Notes: generated by a model from the sequence alone, not told the origin. Shown: positions 54,133 through 63,199, numbered from the stretch's first letter. The stretch: 64,000 bases of DNA from Christiangramia gaetbulicola (GCF_003054225.1 NZ_QBKQ01000002.1:248001-312000); one strand, 5' to 3'. Translations and numbers: made by a program.

Positions 54133-54164
54133 AAAAAAGCCTTTCTGTCAAGAAAGGCTTTTTT
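54133..54164. terminator. Terminator between aconitase and hibernation factor genes
   Basis: A perfect 14-bp stem (54133-54146 with 54151-54164) around GTCA, with A- and T-runs on both sides, so it can act for both convergent genes. Confidence 0.92.
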
Positions 54165-54188
54165 ATTATTATTTAGTGATTTGGAATA

Positions 54189-54488
54189 TTAGTGCGTACT
54201 CATTTTAGCTTTGCGTTTGCTCAGCTGTCTTTCTATATCACTAGTAGTTTGTGCAATTGAGGCCTCAAATGAATTCTCATTAGATTGAGCAAAAATTTCA
54301 GGACCCGGGGCACTTAATCTTATCTCTGTGATATATCCATTAGGTTTTTGATTTTCATCTCTTTTAAAATAGACATTTGCGCGAACTACCCAGTCATATT
54401 TGTTTTCGATTTTATCTAATTTCTTCTGAGTAAAAGCTTCAAGGTTATCACTTTTGTCTATGTTTACGAATTCAAAAATAGCTTCCAT
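54189..54488 (-). CDS. Ribosome hibernation promoting factor (HPF/RaiA family)
   Basis: A 99-residue short HPF/YfiA protein that binds the 30S decoding site of idle ribosomes. The family outline is visible: the N-terminal strand FEFVNIDKSDNLEAFTQKKL, the middle WVVRANVYFKRDE, and the long helix SFEASIAQTTSDIERQLSKRK. It lacks the C-terminal dimerisation domain of long HPF. It is monocistronic, with the shared hairpin downstream. Confidence 0.9.
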   Translation of the reverse strand: MEAIFEFVNIDKSDNLEAFTQKKLDKIENKYDWVVRANVYFKRDENQKPNGYITEIRLSAPGPEIFAQSNENSFEASIAQTTSDIERQLSKRKAKMSTH

Positions 54489-54678
54489 ATATTCTTCTTT
54501 TAGTTTAGATAAATAAACATATTTCTTAGTGGCTTCCCAAAGCCCTTAGGGTAGAATTGGCAAACTTTTAGGAGTATTTTTAGACTTTCACCGGGATACC
54601 TTAAATTCTGTTTAATCTGACCGTAAATACTGTGAAAAATGAGGTAAGGCATATATAATTCCTTACTTTTAAGTTACT

Positions 54679-55155
54679 ATGGAAACAAAGGATTTACAAA
54701 AGAAGATGATGAGCAGGGCCTTGAATCTGGCCCGTGAAGGAAGGGATATGGATAATGGAGGTCCTTTTGGTGCAGTGATAACTAAAGGAGACGAAATTAT
54801 TGCGGAATCCCGTAACGAAGTTTTATGTTCTGGGGACTGCACCCAACATGCAGAATTGCGAGCTATACAGCGTGCCTGTAAAAAATTACAAACTCAGAAC
54901 CTGCAGGGCTGCGTGCTGTATACCAGTTGTGAGCCCTGCATGATGTGCCTGGGAGCCGCACATTGGGCAGATTTTGATTATATCTATTATGGCGCTTCTG
55001 CTGAAGACGCCAAAGAATATGGTTTTAAATACAGTGACATGTATTTTGCTTCAGATAAGGATAAAAGACATACTGAATTCAAAATGATCCAGCTATGCCG
55101 TGATGAAGCCCTCGAAATTTGGGATAAGGTTACCAAAGAAGAATTGCATTCCTAA
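54679..55155 (+). CDS. Nucleoside deaminase (guanine deaminase-like)
   Basis: A 158-residue zinc-dependent cytidine-deaminase-fold enzyme. Catalytic HAE is at 57-59 (QHAELRAI) and the zinc cysteines are in SCEPCMMC (Cys87 and Cys90). GGPFGAVI and the C-terminal YIYYGASAEDAKEYGF resemble the guanine deaminase (GuaD) branch and not TadA, which is shorter and acts on tRNA. It likely deaminates guanine or a related base for nitrogen salvage. A hairpin terminator follows its stop. Confidence 0.88.
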   Translation: METKDLQKKMMSRALNLAREGRDMDNGGPFGAVITKGDEIIAESRNEVLCSGDCTQHAELRAIQRACKKLQTQNLQGCVLYTSCEPCMMCLGAAHWADFDYIYYGASAEDAKEYGFKYSDMYFASDKDKRHTEFKMIQLCRDEALEIWDKVTKEELHS

Positions 55156-55160
55156 ATATT

Positions 55161-55219
55161 AATAAAGAATTAAAATATGAGGTCCGGAGGATTTAACGTC
55201 TCCGGATTCTTTATTTTTA
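55161..55219 (+). terminator. Terminator after the deaminase gene
   Basis: Core stem TCCGGAG/CTCCGGA (55183-55189 with 55200-55206), extended by a distal helix AATAAAGAA/TTCTTTATT across an internal loop, then a T-rich tail. Confidence 0.75.
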
Positions 55220-55244
55220 TGCGGGTTGTATTAATCAAAAAAGA

Positions 55245-56111
55245 ATGGATTCAGAAAAAGAAAAAAAGAAATCAGAAGAACAGAAAAAAGTAAACGAAGA
55301 AATTGAAAATTCTGGATCTAACGACTCAACAAAATCAAAGACGCATGGAGAGATCCTGAAACAACAGATCATTGAAGGCTGCGAAACCTATGATCGAAGT
55401 TCCAGAAGTATTCTCCTTAGTTCCTTTACCGCGGGACTTGAAATTGGATTTAGTTACTTAATGCTCTGTACCGTTTATAGTTTTTTCCAGGGAACGGTCC
55501 AGGAAGCGACCCTTTTTAAACTGATGGCCTTTGTATATCCAATCGGCTTTATCCTTGTGGTTCTGGGGCAATCCATATTATTTACAGAACAAACCTCACT
55601 GCTTACCCTTCCGGTTTTGAGCGGTAGCAGGAGTGTGATGAGTTTATTTAAAATATGGGGAATAGTTATCCTGGGTAACCTGGTAGGTGGAATGCTCATA
55701 GCTCTTACTCTATCCTGGATAGGACCAAACCTAGGTTTATTTACTTCAGATACTATTGCGTCTATAGGAGAACATTATGCCGATTATGATTTTGGAACTA
55801 TCCTGGTAAGCGCCATTCTAGCCGGGTGGTTAATGGGATTACTTAGCTGGCTAGCTACATCGTCCAAAGAAACCACGGCAGAGATCATCATTATATATGT
55901 AATTACTGCGGTAATGGGATTTACAGGATTGCACCATAGTATCATTGGGAATATCGAAATTTTTGCAGGTATGCTCGTATCTCCAAAAATTGACCTGGCA
56001 GTATATTTAACCACATTAGGAACGGCACTTTTAGGAAATGCGCTGGGAGGTGCAATTTTCGTAGCTCTGTTAAAATACCGGGCTTTTATCTTCAATGTGA
56101 AAATGCCCTAA
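55245..56111 (+). CDS. Formate/nitrite transporter family protein
   Basis: A pentameric channel-type membrane protein of the FNT family, 288 residues. The N-terminal 60 residues are strongly charged and cytosolic, then come six membrane helices from about 65 to 285. Family features include LEIGFSYLML, GQSILFTEQTSLL, a duplicated half (AILAGWLMGLLSWLA) and FTGLHHSIIGNIE. Substrate may be formate, nitrite or another small anion; no metabolic partner is adjacent to decide. Confidence 0.88.
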   Translation: MDSEKEKKKSEEQKKVNEEIENSGSNDSTKSKTHGEILKQQIIEGCETYDRSSRSILLSSFTAGLEIGFSYLMLCTVYSFFQGTVQEATLFKLMAFVYPIGFILVVLGQSILFTEQTSLLTLPVLSGSRSVMSLFKIWGIVILGNLVGGMLIALTLSWIGPNLGLFTSDTIASIGEHYADYDFGTILVSAILAGWLMGLLSWLATSSKETTAEIIIIYVITAVMGFTGLHHSIIGNIEIFAGMLVSPKIDLAVYLTTLGTALLGNALGGAIFVALLKYRAFIFNVKMP

Positions 56112-56183
56112 TTCGTTGTTAAATCATCTTTAAACCCGATGGTTTCAGTATATCAAATCATTAAATTAGAAAAAACAATTATT

Positions 56184-56390
56184 ATGTCTGAAGATAAAAC
56201 AAATGAGCAAGCCGACTGGCAGAAGAATTCGGGAAGACCTTCTAATTTTCATGAAAAGGATGATAAACTGAAGAAAGATGGTGATGGCAATCTCAAGATA
56301 AAAAAAGATAGATCTGGAGTTACTAGTGATGAAGATGAGAGCATACAGGAAACTCTGGATTCTATAAGTGGCAAAGATGAAGAGGAGTGA
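56184..56390 (+). CDS. Small hydrophilic protein, unknown function
   Basis: A 68-residue, very charged protein (ATG 56184; the in-frame ATG at 56139 adds a stretch with no signal character). It is rich in Lys, Asp, Glu and Gly and looks unstructured, ending in DSISGKDEEE. No family is recognised. It lies 72 bases after the FNT channel gene and is followed by a hairpin, so co-transcription with the channel is possible. Confidence 0.65.
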   Translation: MSEDKTNEQADWQKNSGRPSNFHEKDDKLKKDGDGNLKIKKDRSGVTSDEDESIQETLDSISGKDEEE

Positions 56391-56419
56391 TCAATAAGCA
56401 ATTTCCTTGTAATATTATA

Positions 56420-56452
56420 AATCCGGTAATTATAGAATTACCGGATTATTTT
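56420..56452 (+). terminator. Terminator after the small hydrophilic protein gene
   Basis: A perfect 12-bp stem, AATCCGGTAATT with its complement (56420-56431 with 56436-56447), a 4-base loop and a short T-rich tail. Confidence 0.8.
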
Positions 56453-56562
56453 ATGCCTTACCAGTAAGTAGAGGAGGAGTGGTATTTTTATTTTTAATCA
56501 TTTCACTTTTCTTTGAAATTGAGTAATTTAGAATTGTTTAGATTTAAAATTGAATCAAGATT

Positions 56563-57087
56563 ATGTTTATCAATAATATCAGAAATCTAAGACTCATAAA
56601 AGGAGGTTTACTTGCTATAGTTCTTTTTATTTTAATTTCCTGCGGTGGCTCTAATATTACCGAAGACAGCAAAGACTACAGAGAATTACAGGAACTGGTT
56701 TCTACGAGGCAATTTGAAATCGATAATAACTGGGCATATCCAAATGTAGGTGGTAATATTAACCTGATTGGTAATCCTAATTATCTTAAGATCAAGAATG
56801 ATAGCGTGGATATTTTCCTGCCATATTTTGGAGTAAGACATGCCGGTGGTAGTTACGGGAGTGATAAAGGAGGGTTTGAGTATGCAGGTACCGTTCAAAA
56901 CCTGAATTTCAAAGATAACCCTGCAAAAAATAATATAGAGATCACTTTTGAAACTGTTGCTAATGGAGAGAACCTGGACTTCAGGATAACTTTATATCCA
57001 AATAATACAGCGAGAACCTTTGTAAGATCTAATCAAAGAGCGACTATATCTTATGAAGGAAAATTAAGTAAAATAGAACAAGATTAA
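56563..57087 (+). CDS. DUF4251 lipoprotein
   Basis: A 174-residue lipoprotein with signal peptide and lipobox ILISC (Cys near residue 27). The mature protein matches DUF4251: ELQELVSTRQFEIDNNWAYP, NYLKIKNDSVDIFLPYFG and GGFEYAGTVQNL. It is a beta-rich periplasmic or outer-membrane-anchored protein of unknown function, common in Bacteroidota. Its stop overlaps that of the convergent gene by four bases. Confidence 0.88.
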   Translation: MFINNIRNLRLIKGGLLAIVLFILISCGGSNITEDSKDYRELQELVSTRQFEIDNNWAYPNVGGNINLIGNPNYLKIKNDSVDIFLPYFGVRHAGGSYGSDKGGFEYAGTVQNLNFKDNPAKNNIEITFETVANGENLDFRITLYPNNTARTFVRSNQRATISYEGKLSKIEQD

Positions 57088-57506
57088 GCAGGAAGATTGC
57101 CAGTATATTCAAGAGCCTGTTTGAGATCTTTGAAATGCATGATCTTGCCATCTTTATAGAATAAGCGCTCAATGGCAATATTGGTGGTTCCAATTTCATT
57201 ATGGGTGACGATACAAAAACTTCTAAGCCGTCTATTTTGCTCAAAGAATTTGATCCAATCCTGAGCTAATACCGAATAATCATAAATACGATTAGACATA
57301 TAATTCACATAAAAATCCTTTCCGAAGTAATCTTCAGCCAGGGCGATCACCTGAGAACCTTTTTCCCAGCCATAGGTAATTCCTTCATTTAATTCGGTCA
57401 CAATGGTTTTATCCAGAAAAATAATATCTCCAAAATCCAGATGATGAATTTGCTTTATGGATTTACCGGGTAAAAAATTTATAACAGAATTTGGATGATG
57501 CGCCAT
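57084..57506 (-). CDS. SpoIIAA/STAS-SEC14-like protein, unknown function
   Basis: A 140-residue cytosolic protein. The pattern of a short N-terminal strand (IIFLDKTIVTELNEGITYGWEK), a YISNR-like YMSNRIYDYS, DWIKFFEQN and a closing DLKQALEYT is, to my reading, like the SpoIIAA/STAS-SEC14-type proteins frequent in flavobacteria, but I am not sure of this. No phospho-accepting Ser can be assigned. It is transcribed alone from a likely promoter at 57530. Confidence 0.65.
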   Translation of the reverse strand: MAHHPNSVINFLPGKSIKQIHHLDFGDIIFLDKTIVTELNEGITYGWEKGSQVIALAEDYFGKDFYVNYMSNRIYDYSVLAQDWIKFFEQNRRLRSFCIVTHNEIGTTNIAIERLFYKDGKIMHFKDLKQALEYTGNLPA

Positions 57507-57529
57507 AGTTGATCAATCAAAATGATTTA

Positions 57530-57557
57530 CAAAAATAGTGTGTAAATCTTTAAACAA
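57530..57557 (-). promoter_or_regulatory. Candidate promoter for the STAS-like gene
   Basis: On the minus strand, TTG (57555-57557), a 17-base spacer and TATTTTTG (57530-57537) fit TTG-N17-23-TAnnTTTG, 24 bases before the start at 57506. Confidence 0.5.
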
Positions 57558-57697
57558 CAGTTACCTGTAAATAAAATAATGCTTGTTTACGCAGAGATAT
57601 TATCGTAAGAAAATGAAATTTGAAAATACTTCTGAGTATTTCTTGAGGAATAAAGAGGTAGAGGCTTCAGAATCCTAGGATACTAAATATACTGAAG

Positions 57698-57730
<33 letters not shown>

Positions 57731-57827
57731 TTCATATATGTATTTTAGAAGATATAGTAGATTACTGTTTGCAACTAGTCTCAAGGATTATCAGGCATCA
57801 AAGAATTAAAGGCTATAATCCTATTTT

Positions 57828-57885
57828 ACAAGTACGCGGTAATTCCTTTATTGGATACAAGTACGCGGTAATTCCTTTATTGGAT
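57828..57885. repeat. Perfect 29-base tandem duplication
   Basis: Two identical adjacent copies (57828-57856 and 57857-57885) beginning ACAAGTACGCGGTAATTCC and ending TTATTGGAT. They lie 15 bases from the acyl-CoA dehydrogenase stop, in its 3' flank. Confidence 0.95.
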
Positions 57886-57900
57886 ATAGGACTAGAATTA

Positions 57901-59106
57901 TTAATCCTGTTCAATTTTTCGCTTGGCCTTCATTTGACTAAATAATTCTTTGAATAACCCACGAGCGATTAATAATTTCATTATTTCATTGGTGCCGGCA
58001 TAGATTCTGGCAACTCTATTATCTGCATACATTCTTGCAATTGGATAATCCCACATATAACCATAACCTCCAAATAACTGCAGGCATTCATCAACAACTT
58101 TATTGTGCATATCTGTTGCTGAATATTTCGCCATGGAAGCACTTTCAGCGCTTAGTTCATGTTTTGATAATAACAAGGTACAACGATCCAGAAAAGCCTG
58201 ATGAATTTGAAGCTGTGTCGCGCATTCCGCGAGTTTGAATTGAGTATTCTGAAATGCCGCAATAGGTTGTTTAAAAGCGGTTCTTGTAGATGTATATTCA
58301 ATGGTATTTTCTATGGCACCTTTAGCACCGCCAATAGCGTTTAAGGCAACTATTAGACGCTCTCTGGCCAATTCGGTCATCATGATCTTAAAACCTGAAC
58401 CTTCTTCGCCTAATAAATTCTCTTTAGGAACCTTTACATTATCGAAAAATAATTCACAGGTATCTTGTGCTTTCATACCTATTTTTTTGAGAGGCTTTCC
58501 TTTTTCAAAACCATCTGAATCACTTTCTATAAGTAACAAAGAAACGCCTTCATTCCCGGTTCCTTTATTTGTTTTGACCGCAACTAAAGACATATCACTA
58601 AGATACCCGTTGGTAATGAAGGTTTTCTGACCGTTCACCAGGTAATGATCTCCCTTATCCTCAGCGGTTGTGGTAATAGCCTGGAGATCACTACCACAGT
58701 TTGGCTCGGTCATACCAAGGGAGGTGATCATTTTTCCTTTAGCCATGGCAGGCAGATACTTTTGCTTTTGCTCTTCTGTGCCATACTTCAAAAGATATGG
58801 AGCAACCACATCTGAATGCAAGGCAAAACCAGGCCCAGTAACTCCTTTTATAGCCAGTTCTTCAATAAATAAGGCGCTAAAACTAAAATCGAATCCACTA
58901 CCCCCGTAAGCTTCAGGCATATCGATGCATAACAAACCTAATTCCCCGGCTCGTTCCCAGATCTTCCTGCTCACCATACCATTCTTTTCCCATTCTTCTG
59001 TTTGATCCAGCATTTCATGGTTAATGAAGTCCTGTATCATCTTTTGCATCATTTTATGTTCTTCTGATGCGTAAATTTCCCGTTCTAATAATACGTTTTG
59101 TAACAT
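57901..59106 (-). CDS. Acyl-CoA dehydrogenase
   Basis: An FAD enzyme of 401 residues that introduces a 2,3 double bond into acyl-CoA, the first step of beta-oxidation. The middle domain has SLGMTEPNCGSDLQAI and FITNG, and the C-terminal domain has ERLIVALNAIGGAKGAIE, LQLFGGYGYMWDYPIARMYAD and RIYAGTNEIMK. The MCAD catalytic Glu position (YEGT) is Ala here, so the base is probably the Glu in ERLIVA, as in long-chain and isovaleryl enzymes. Substrate length is uncertain. It is a single gene with no adjacent beta-oxidation partner. Confidence 0.92.
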   Translation of the reverse strand: MLQNVLLEREIYASEEHKMMQKMIQDFINHEMLDQTEEWEKNGMVSRKIWERAGELGLLCIDMPEAYGGSGFDFSFSALFIEELAIKGVTGPGFALHSDVVAPYLLKYGTEEQKQKYLPAMAKGKMITSLGMTEPNCGSDLQAITTTAEDKGDHYLVNGQKTFITNGYLSDMSLVAVKTNKGTGNEGVSLLLIESDSDGFEKGKPLKKIGMKAQDTCELFFDNVKVPKENLLGEEGSGFKIMMTELARERLIVALNAIGGAKGAIENTIEYTSTRTAFKQPIAAFQNTQFKLAECATQLQIHQAFLDRCTLLLSKHELSAESASMAKYSATDMHNKVVDECLQLFGGYGYMWDYPIARMYADNRVARIYAGTNEIMKLLIARGLFKELFSQMKAKRKIEQD

Positions 59107-59320
59107 ATGGCCTGAGCATTTGAATTAGTGACTTCTAAAAAATATTGTACTGGACTACTAAAGATAACTATAAATCAGGTTCTTACACATACAGGTTAGG
59201 TTCCTAACCTATATTTATTTCAATTGACTGAATTAAACAATCTATACTAATAGACGTATTTGCGAAGACTATGATCAAAAAATGTAATTGCTGCTAAAAT
59301 CAGTTACTTTTACCTGAAAA

Positions 59321-59671
59321 ATGACTTTCTTAACCTACCTGGTGATCTTTTCTACCATCTCATTTTTATTTTTTGGCGTTAGCTGCTTTTTTACCGAGCA
59401 TATGCGAAATGAATTTATTCGATATGGACTTAGTAAACAGCTGTACCTGGTTGGGTCATTACAAATTGCCGGTGCCTTGGGACTCGGTTTCGGTTATAAA
59501 TTTTTTCCTTCGATAGCTATTTTTTCGGCAATAGGATTATCTGTTTTGATGTTGCTTGGATTTGGTGTGCGTTTAAAGATTAGGGATTCTTTTATTCAAT
59601 CCTCACCATCGATCATTTATGCTGTGATTAACACCTATATTTCTATAAGCTTATTTCATTCGATCTATTAG
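59321..59671 (+). CDS. DoxX-like small membrane protein
   Basis: A 116-residue inner-membrane protein with four predicted helices (about 5-22, 42-60, 64-82 and 95-113). The loop FGVSCFFTEHMRNEFIRYGLSK and the helix LVGSLQIAGALGLGFG match the DoxX/DoxD-like family. Members are associated with redox or thiol stress in some bacteria, but a function cannot be assigned here. It is a stand-alone gene. Confidence 0.8.
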   Translation: MTFLTYLVIFSTISFLFFGVSCFFTEHMRNEFIRYGLSKQLYLVGSLQIAGALGLGFGYKFFPSIAIFSAIGLSVLMLLGFGVRLKIRDSFIQSSPSIIYAVINTYISISLFHSIY

Positions 59672-59727
59672 AAAACAGATACAAGCAACAGGCATAAGAC
59701 CAAAAACAAGAAAGCGGGAAATAATTT

Positions 59728-60216
59728 TTATTTAAGAAGATCAAGATGATCTTTTTCGAGAATTTTCAATTTAGGATCTATGTATAACTTACAAAATGGT
59801 TTCCCCGGATCTGTCTTATAATAGTTTCTAATTTCTGGCCGGGATGCTTTGAAATTCCCAAAATCGTAGGTTCTGGTAATGATCTTTTTATCATAATCTT
59901 CCTGAAGTTCATTTAGAATCTTATCAGATAATATTTTCTGATCATTATTAAATACATATATCCCAGAGAGATACTTTGAGCGCATGCTATGGTTTGAGGT
60001 ACTGTGATGGGTTATTAAATGGATCTCAATGAGTTTTTCCAGGCTTATCAAATTTGGGTGATAATGTACGATCACCCCTTCGTAAAAGACTTCCGGTTCT
60101 GTAGCGGTTGAAATATAGCCCTGCTCTACCTCCCCTACTCCTTTTAAGGATTGGAACACAGCTTCTGTACACCAGTGGCAACCTCCTCCAAAACCAATTA
60201 TTTCCAGTTTCTTCAA
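59728..60216 (-). CDS. MsrA-like methionine sulfoxide reductase, divergent
   Basis: A 162-residue member of the MsrA family, which reduces the S-form of methionine sulfoxide. The catalytic motif is GGCHWCTEAVF (Cys13 and Cys16), where standard enzymes have GCFWC; the His change touches a substrate-packing residue. The downstream core is diverged: THHSTSNHSMRSKYLSGIY replaces the usual HDPT...QYRS block. Two further features, FYEGVIVHYHP and a Cys in FCKLYIDP that could act as resolving Cys, remain. Activity is likely but not certain. It is 28 bases downstream of the PepSY-like gene, so they may share a transcript. Confidence 0.78.
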   Translation of the reverse strand: MKKLEIIGFGGGCHWCTEAVFQSLKGVGEVEQGYISTATEPEVFYEGVIVHYHPNLISLEKLIEIHLITHHSTSNHSMRSKYLSGIYVFNNDQKILSDKILNELQEDYDKKIITRTYDFGNFKASRPEIRNYYKTDPGKPFCKLYIDPKLKILEKDHLDLLK

Positions 60217-60244
60217 ATCTTAGTTTTTATAAGCCCTGTATAAT

Positions 60245-60685
60245 TTACTCAATAATGCTGCCGTCTTTACGGAACATTATATCCATATTCTTTCCTTTTC
60301 TTTTGAATTCAACATCATAGAACTCCCCTTTTTCTGCATTTAAAACATGTTCTACCTCGGTGATCTTTTCATCTGGATATTTTTCCTTTATCACCTTTTT
60401 AATCGCTTCAGGTAAATTCTTCTTTTTAATATCATTTTCGGTCTCTACCCAGGTACCGTCGGCCTTGAAGTCTGCCCTATATTTTTCCCCATCCTGTTTA
60501 AAATGGGATTCCCAGTAGCCATGATCATCAAGTTTCCAGTCTGGATCATCTTCACCAGGATATTTCTTCTGGAAACTTAGCCATACTGCCTGTGGGACTT
60601 CATTATTTTTCTCTTCCTTTTTTTCCTGGCAACTCAAAATACCAAAACACAATAATCCTAGTATTAAAACTGAAACGTTTTTCAT
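60245..60685 (-). CDS. PepSY-like lipoprotein
   Basis: A 146-residue lipoprotein with signal peptide and lipobox FGILSC (Cys19). The mature part holds two PepSY-like (DUF2874) units, for example VPQAVWLSFQKKYPGEDDPDWKL-type helix-strand patterns and the second IKKVIKEKYPDEKITEVEHV. Such proteins are periplasmic and of unknown function, and have been proposed to bind or inhibit proteases. It precedes the MsrA-like gene on the same strand. Confidence 0.84.
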   Translation of the reverse strand: MKNVSVLILGLLCFGILSCQEKKEEKNNEVPQAVWLSFQKKYPGEDDPDWKLDDHGYWESHFKQDGEKYRADFKADGTWVETENDIKKKNLPEAIKKVIKEKYPDEKITEVEHVLNAEKGEFYDVEFKRKGKNMDIMFRKDGSIIE

Positions 60686-60819
60686 GATCTTAATTTTTTA
60701 TAAAACTAAAAACAAGAGGAAACCTAGGCCGCCAACAAAATCATAAAGTTTAATTTTCTACATAACAGGTTTTATAATTAGGAAACTATCTGCTAAATTC
60801 ACTTATAAATATTTTTAAA

Positions 60820-61275
60820 ATGATCAGGATAATTCGAACCGATTCAAGTGATACAGATTTTATTGAACTAGTTAAGGAGCTTGACAAATACCTGGCTGTA
60901 AAAGACGGTGATGAGCATGAATTCTATGATCAATTCAATAAACTGGATAGTATAAAACATGTAGTGATCCTTTATAAAGAGAAAGAACCGGTAGCTTGTG
61001 GTGCGATCAAGGAATATAACGAAGATGCCGTTGAGATCAAGAGGATGTTTGTAAAACCTGAAGAGCGTAATAAGGGTTATGCCAGTAAAGTGTTACGAAT
61101 ACTAGAGCTTTGGGCAAAAGAACTAGGCTATGAAAAATGTATTCTGGAAACGGGAGCCAGACAAATTGAAGCTATTGGATTGTATAAGAGAAATAATTAT
61201 AAGGAGATCCATAAATATCCTCCATATGAAAAAATGGAAAATAGCCACTGTTTCGAAAAGGTACTTGCAAATTAA
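60820..61275 (+). CDS. GNAT family N-acetyltransferase
   Basis: A 151-residue acetyl-CoA-dependent transferase. The acetyl-CoA loop is EERNKGYASKVL (motif A), following EIKRMFVKPE; the C-terminal motif B reads AIGLYKRNNYKEI. The middle, VACGAIKEYNEDAVEI, is the usual strand-turn-strand. Substrate is unknown; the shape resembles small-molecule acetyltransferases. It is a single gene convergent with the cyclase gene. Confidence 0.9.
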   Translation: MIRIIRTDSSDTDFIELVKELDKYLAVKDGDEHEFYDQFNKLDSIKHVVILYKEKEPVACGAIKEYNEDAVEIKRMFVKPEERNKGYASKVLRILELWAKELGYEKCILETGARQIEAIGLYKRNNYKEIHKYPPYEKMENSHCFEKVLAN

Positions 61276-61306
61276 AATATTCTGTCATTAATCCAATTGA
61301 TCAACA

Positions 61307-63193
61307 TCAGGAGCTTTCCTCCAATTCAGTTTCTTTCTCATGTTTTGAAGCTATTTTATTTGAAAATGAACTTAGAAAATCTTCCTTCGCCTTTTTCACG
61401 AAATACATTTTCATAAGGCCTTTATTTTTAACTTCGAATTCTCCGCGATAGTCACATTCAAAGTCATCACTGATCAGTTTACAGGTATTCTCTGATACAT
61501 TGATCTTTCCTGGTTCTGAGTGAGATTCCATCCTTGAAGCAATATTTACAGTATCCCCCCAGATATCATAGGCGAATTTTTTGGTTCCTACTACCCCTGC
61601 CACTACCGGGCCGGAATTAATACCTATTTTAAGATCGAAATTAAGTTCTTTATATTCAATTTCAGATCTTGCTTTGGAAGACCTAACGAATTCGGTCATC
61701 TCAAAGGCAGCCATTAATATTCTCTGGGCATGGTCTTTAGCAGGAAATGGTAAACCACCGGCGCACATATAACAATCTCCCAGGGTCTTTATTTTTTCAA
61801 GTCCATATTTCTCTACTATTTCATCGAATTTAGAGAAATAAAAATCGACTGAATCTACTACTTCCTCGGGACTTAATCTTTCAGAATAACTTGTGAAGCC
61901 AACAAAGTCACCAAAAAGTACACTTACTGAGTCAAATCGCTTTGCTACCACCTTACCGGAATCTCTAAGTTCGATGGCGGTATCTTTAGGTAGGATATTC
62001 AGCAGTAATTTTTCAGATCGATTTTTTTCTTTTTCAATGATAGCCTTCGTTCTGGAAATGAATTTATTCCTTCTGAAAAGTCCGATGGCAAGAATTCCAA
62101 TTAACAACAAGACAATGGCGATACCGGTAAGAACGGCCTGTTGGGTTTTTCTTTGTTGCTCCAAAAGGTCTAATTGTACCTGCTTTTGTGATATTTCATA
62201 ATCTGTTCTTAGCCTGGCCATCTCCTGAACCGTTTCCAGATTATTGATACTATCTCTGAAGAGAACATAATTTTCATAATTCTCATAGGCATTCTTATAA
62301 TCTCCTTTAATCTTACTTAGTTCAGATAATTGAAGATGTGCTTCACTGATTTCCTTTTTCAGGTTATATCTCTCGGCGAGATCGAGACTTTGTTCTGCGT
62401 AAGCGAAAGCCTTTTCAAGATTATTTTTCCGGAAGTATATATCAGACATGTAATTGAGGTAAACTGAAATTGGAGCGTAGTCTTCCAGTTCCTGCAGGAT
62501 CTCTATAGCCTCAGATATTTTTTTCTCTGCCAGTTCATCTTTACCCTGTTCAGCGTACACCATTCCTGAATTTCCGTAATTGTAGGCAAGACCAATAGGA
62601 ACATTCAGTTTAGCAAAAATAATCCCCGATTCTTCAAAATAAACCAGGGCACTATCGTATTGTTTTGTTTTAAGATATTCGTCACCGGCATTTAGAAGCG
62701 TGGTTGCTAACACCATAGAATCATTGATCGCCCTTACTTCCTTTAAACCGCGCTTATAGTAAGATTTAGCGTTCTTGGAACTTCCCATTTCTGAATAGGT
62801 GTCGGCTATGGAAATTAAAACTGCGGCTTCTCCTAAAGCATCTTTTGCCAGGCCCGCCTGTTCCTTACTTTTAAAAAAAGCCTGGAGAGCCTCGGTATAA
62901 TTGCCTAACGACTGTAAATGATATCCTTTCTGAAGATATCCTGAATGGGCATAGGAATAATTAGACTGTTCTGATGCCTTTTCGATCAGAAGTTCAGAAT
63001 ATTTCAGGGCTTTTTGAGGATCTGCTTCATTTTCTGAGATGAGTTTTAAGACTTCAAGTTCATTTTCAAGATTCCCTTTTTCAAATATTGAAATAAGACT
63101 GTCAGCCTGTTTTTGATCCTGGGCATAAATTGAAAAGCTCAGAATACAAAACAAGCCTATTGTAAGGGAATAGGCTTTAAAATTACAAGACAT
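61307..63193 (-). CDS. TPR-domain class III adenylate cyclase
   Basis: A 628-residue signal-transduction enzyme. ATG 63193 is chosen over the TTG at 63199. It has a signal peptide (about 1-24), a periplasmic array of about six TPR helices (about 45-320), one membrane helix (VLTGIAIVLLLIGILAIGLF, about 347-367) and a cytosolic class III cyclase domain (about 415-600). The metal Asp residues are in FGDFVGFT and LGDCYM; the transition-state Asn and Arg are in WGDTVNIASRME. The substrate-specifying residues look like Lys (KIKTLGD) and Asp (YDIWGD), as in adenylate cyclases. It follows a small unknown gene by six bases. Confidence 0.88.
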   Translation of the reverse strand: MSCNFKAYSLTIGLFCILSFSIYAQDQKQADSLISIFEKGNLENELEVLKLISENEADPQKALKYSELLIEKASEQSNYSYAHSGYLQKGYHLQSLGNYTEALQAFFKSKEQAGLAKDALGEAAVLISIADTYSEMGSSKNAKSYYKRGLKEVRAINDSMVLATTLLNAGDEYLKTKQYDSALVYFEESGIIFAKLNVPIGLAYNYGNSGMVYAEQGKDELAEKKISEAIEILQELEDYAPISVYLNYMSDIYFRKNNLEKAFAYAEQSLDLAERYNLKKEISEAHLQLSELSKIKGDYKNAYENYENYVLFRDSINNLETVQEMARLRTDYEISQKQVQLDLLEQQRKTQQAVLTGIAIVLLLIGILAIGLFRRNKFISRTKAIIEKEKNRSEKLLLNILPKDTAIELRDSGKVVAKRFDSVSVLFGDFVGFTSYSERLSPEEVVDSVDFYFSKFDEIVEKYGLEKIKTLGDCYMCAGGLPFPAKDHAQRILMAAFEMTEFVRSSKARSEIEYKELNFDLKIGINSGPVVAGVVGTKKFAYDIWGDTVNIASRMESHSEPGKINVSENTCKLISDDFECDYRGEFEVKNKGLMKMYFVKKAKEDFLSSFSNKIASKHEKETELEESS

Positions 63194-63199
63194 TTGCAA

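Noticed and set aside
57613-57678. 22-codon frame in the gap before the acyl-CoA dehydrogenase gene
   Set aside because: Too short, no conserved motif and no promoter or ribosome site.
57828-57885. CRISPR repeat pair
   Set aside because: The two 29-base copies are directly adjacent with no spacer, and no cas gene is present.
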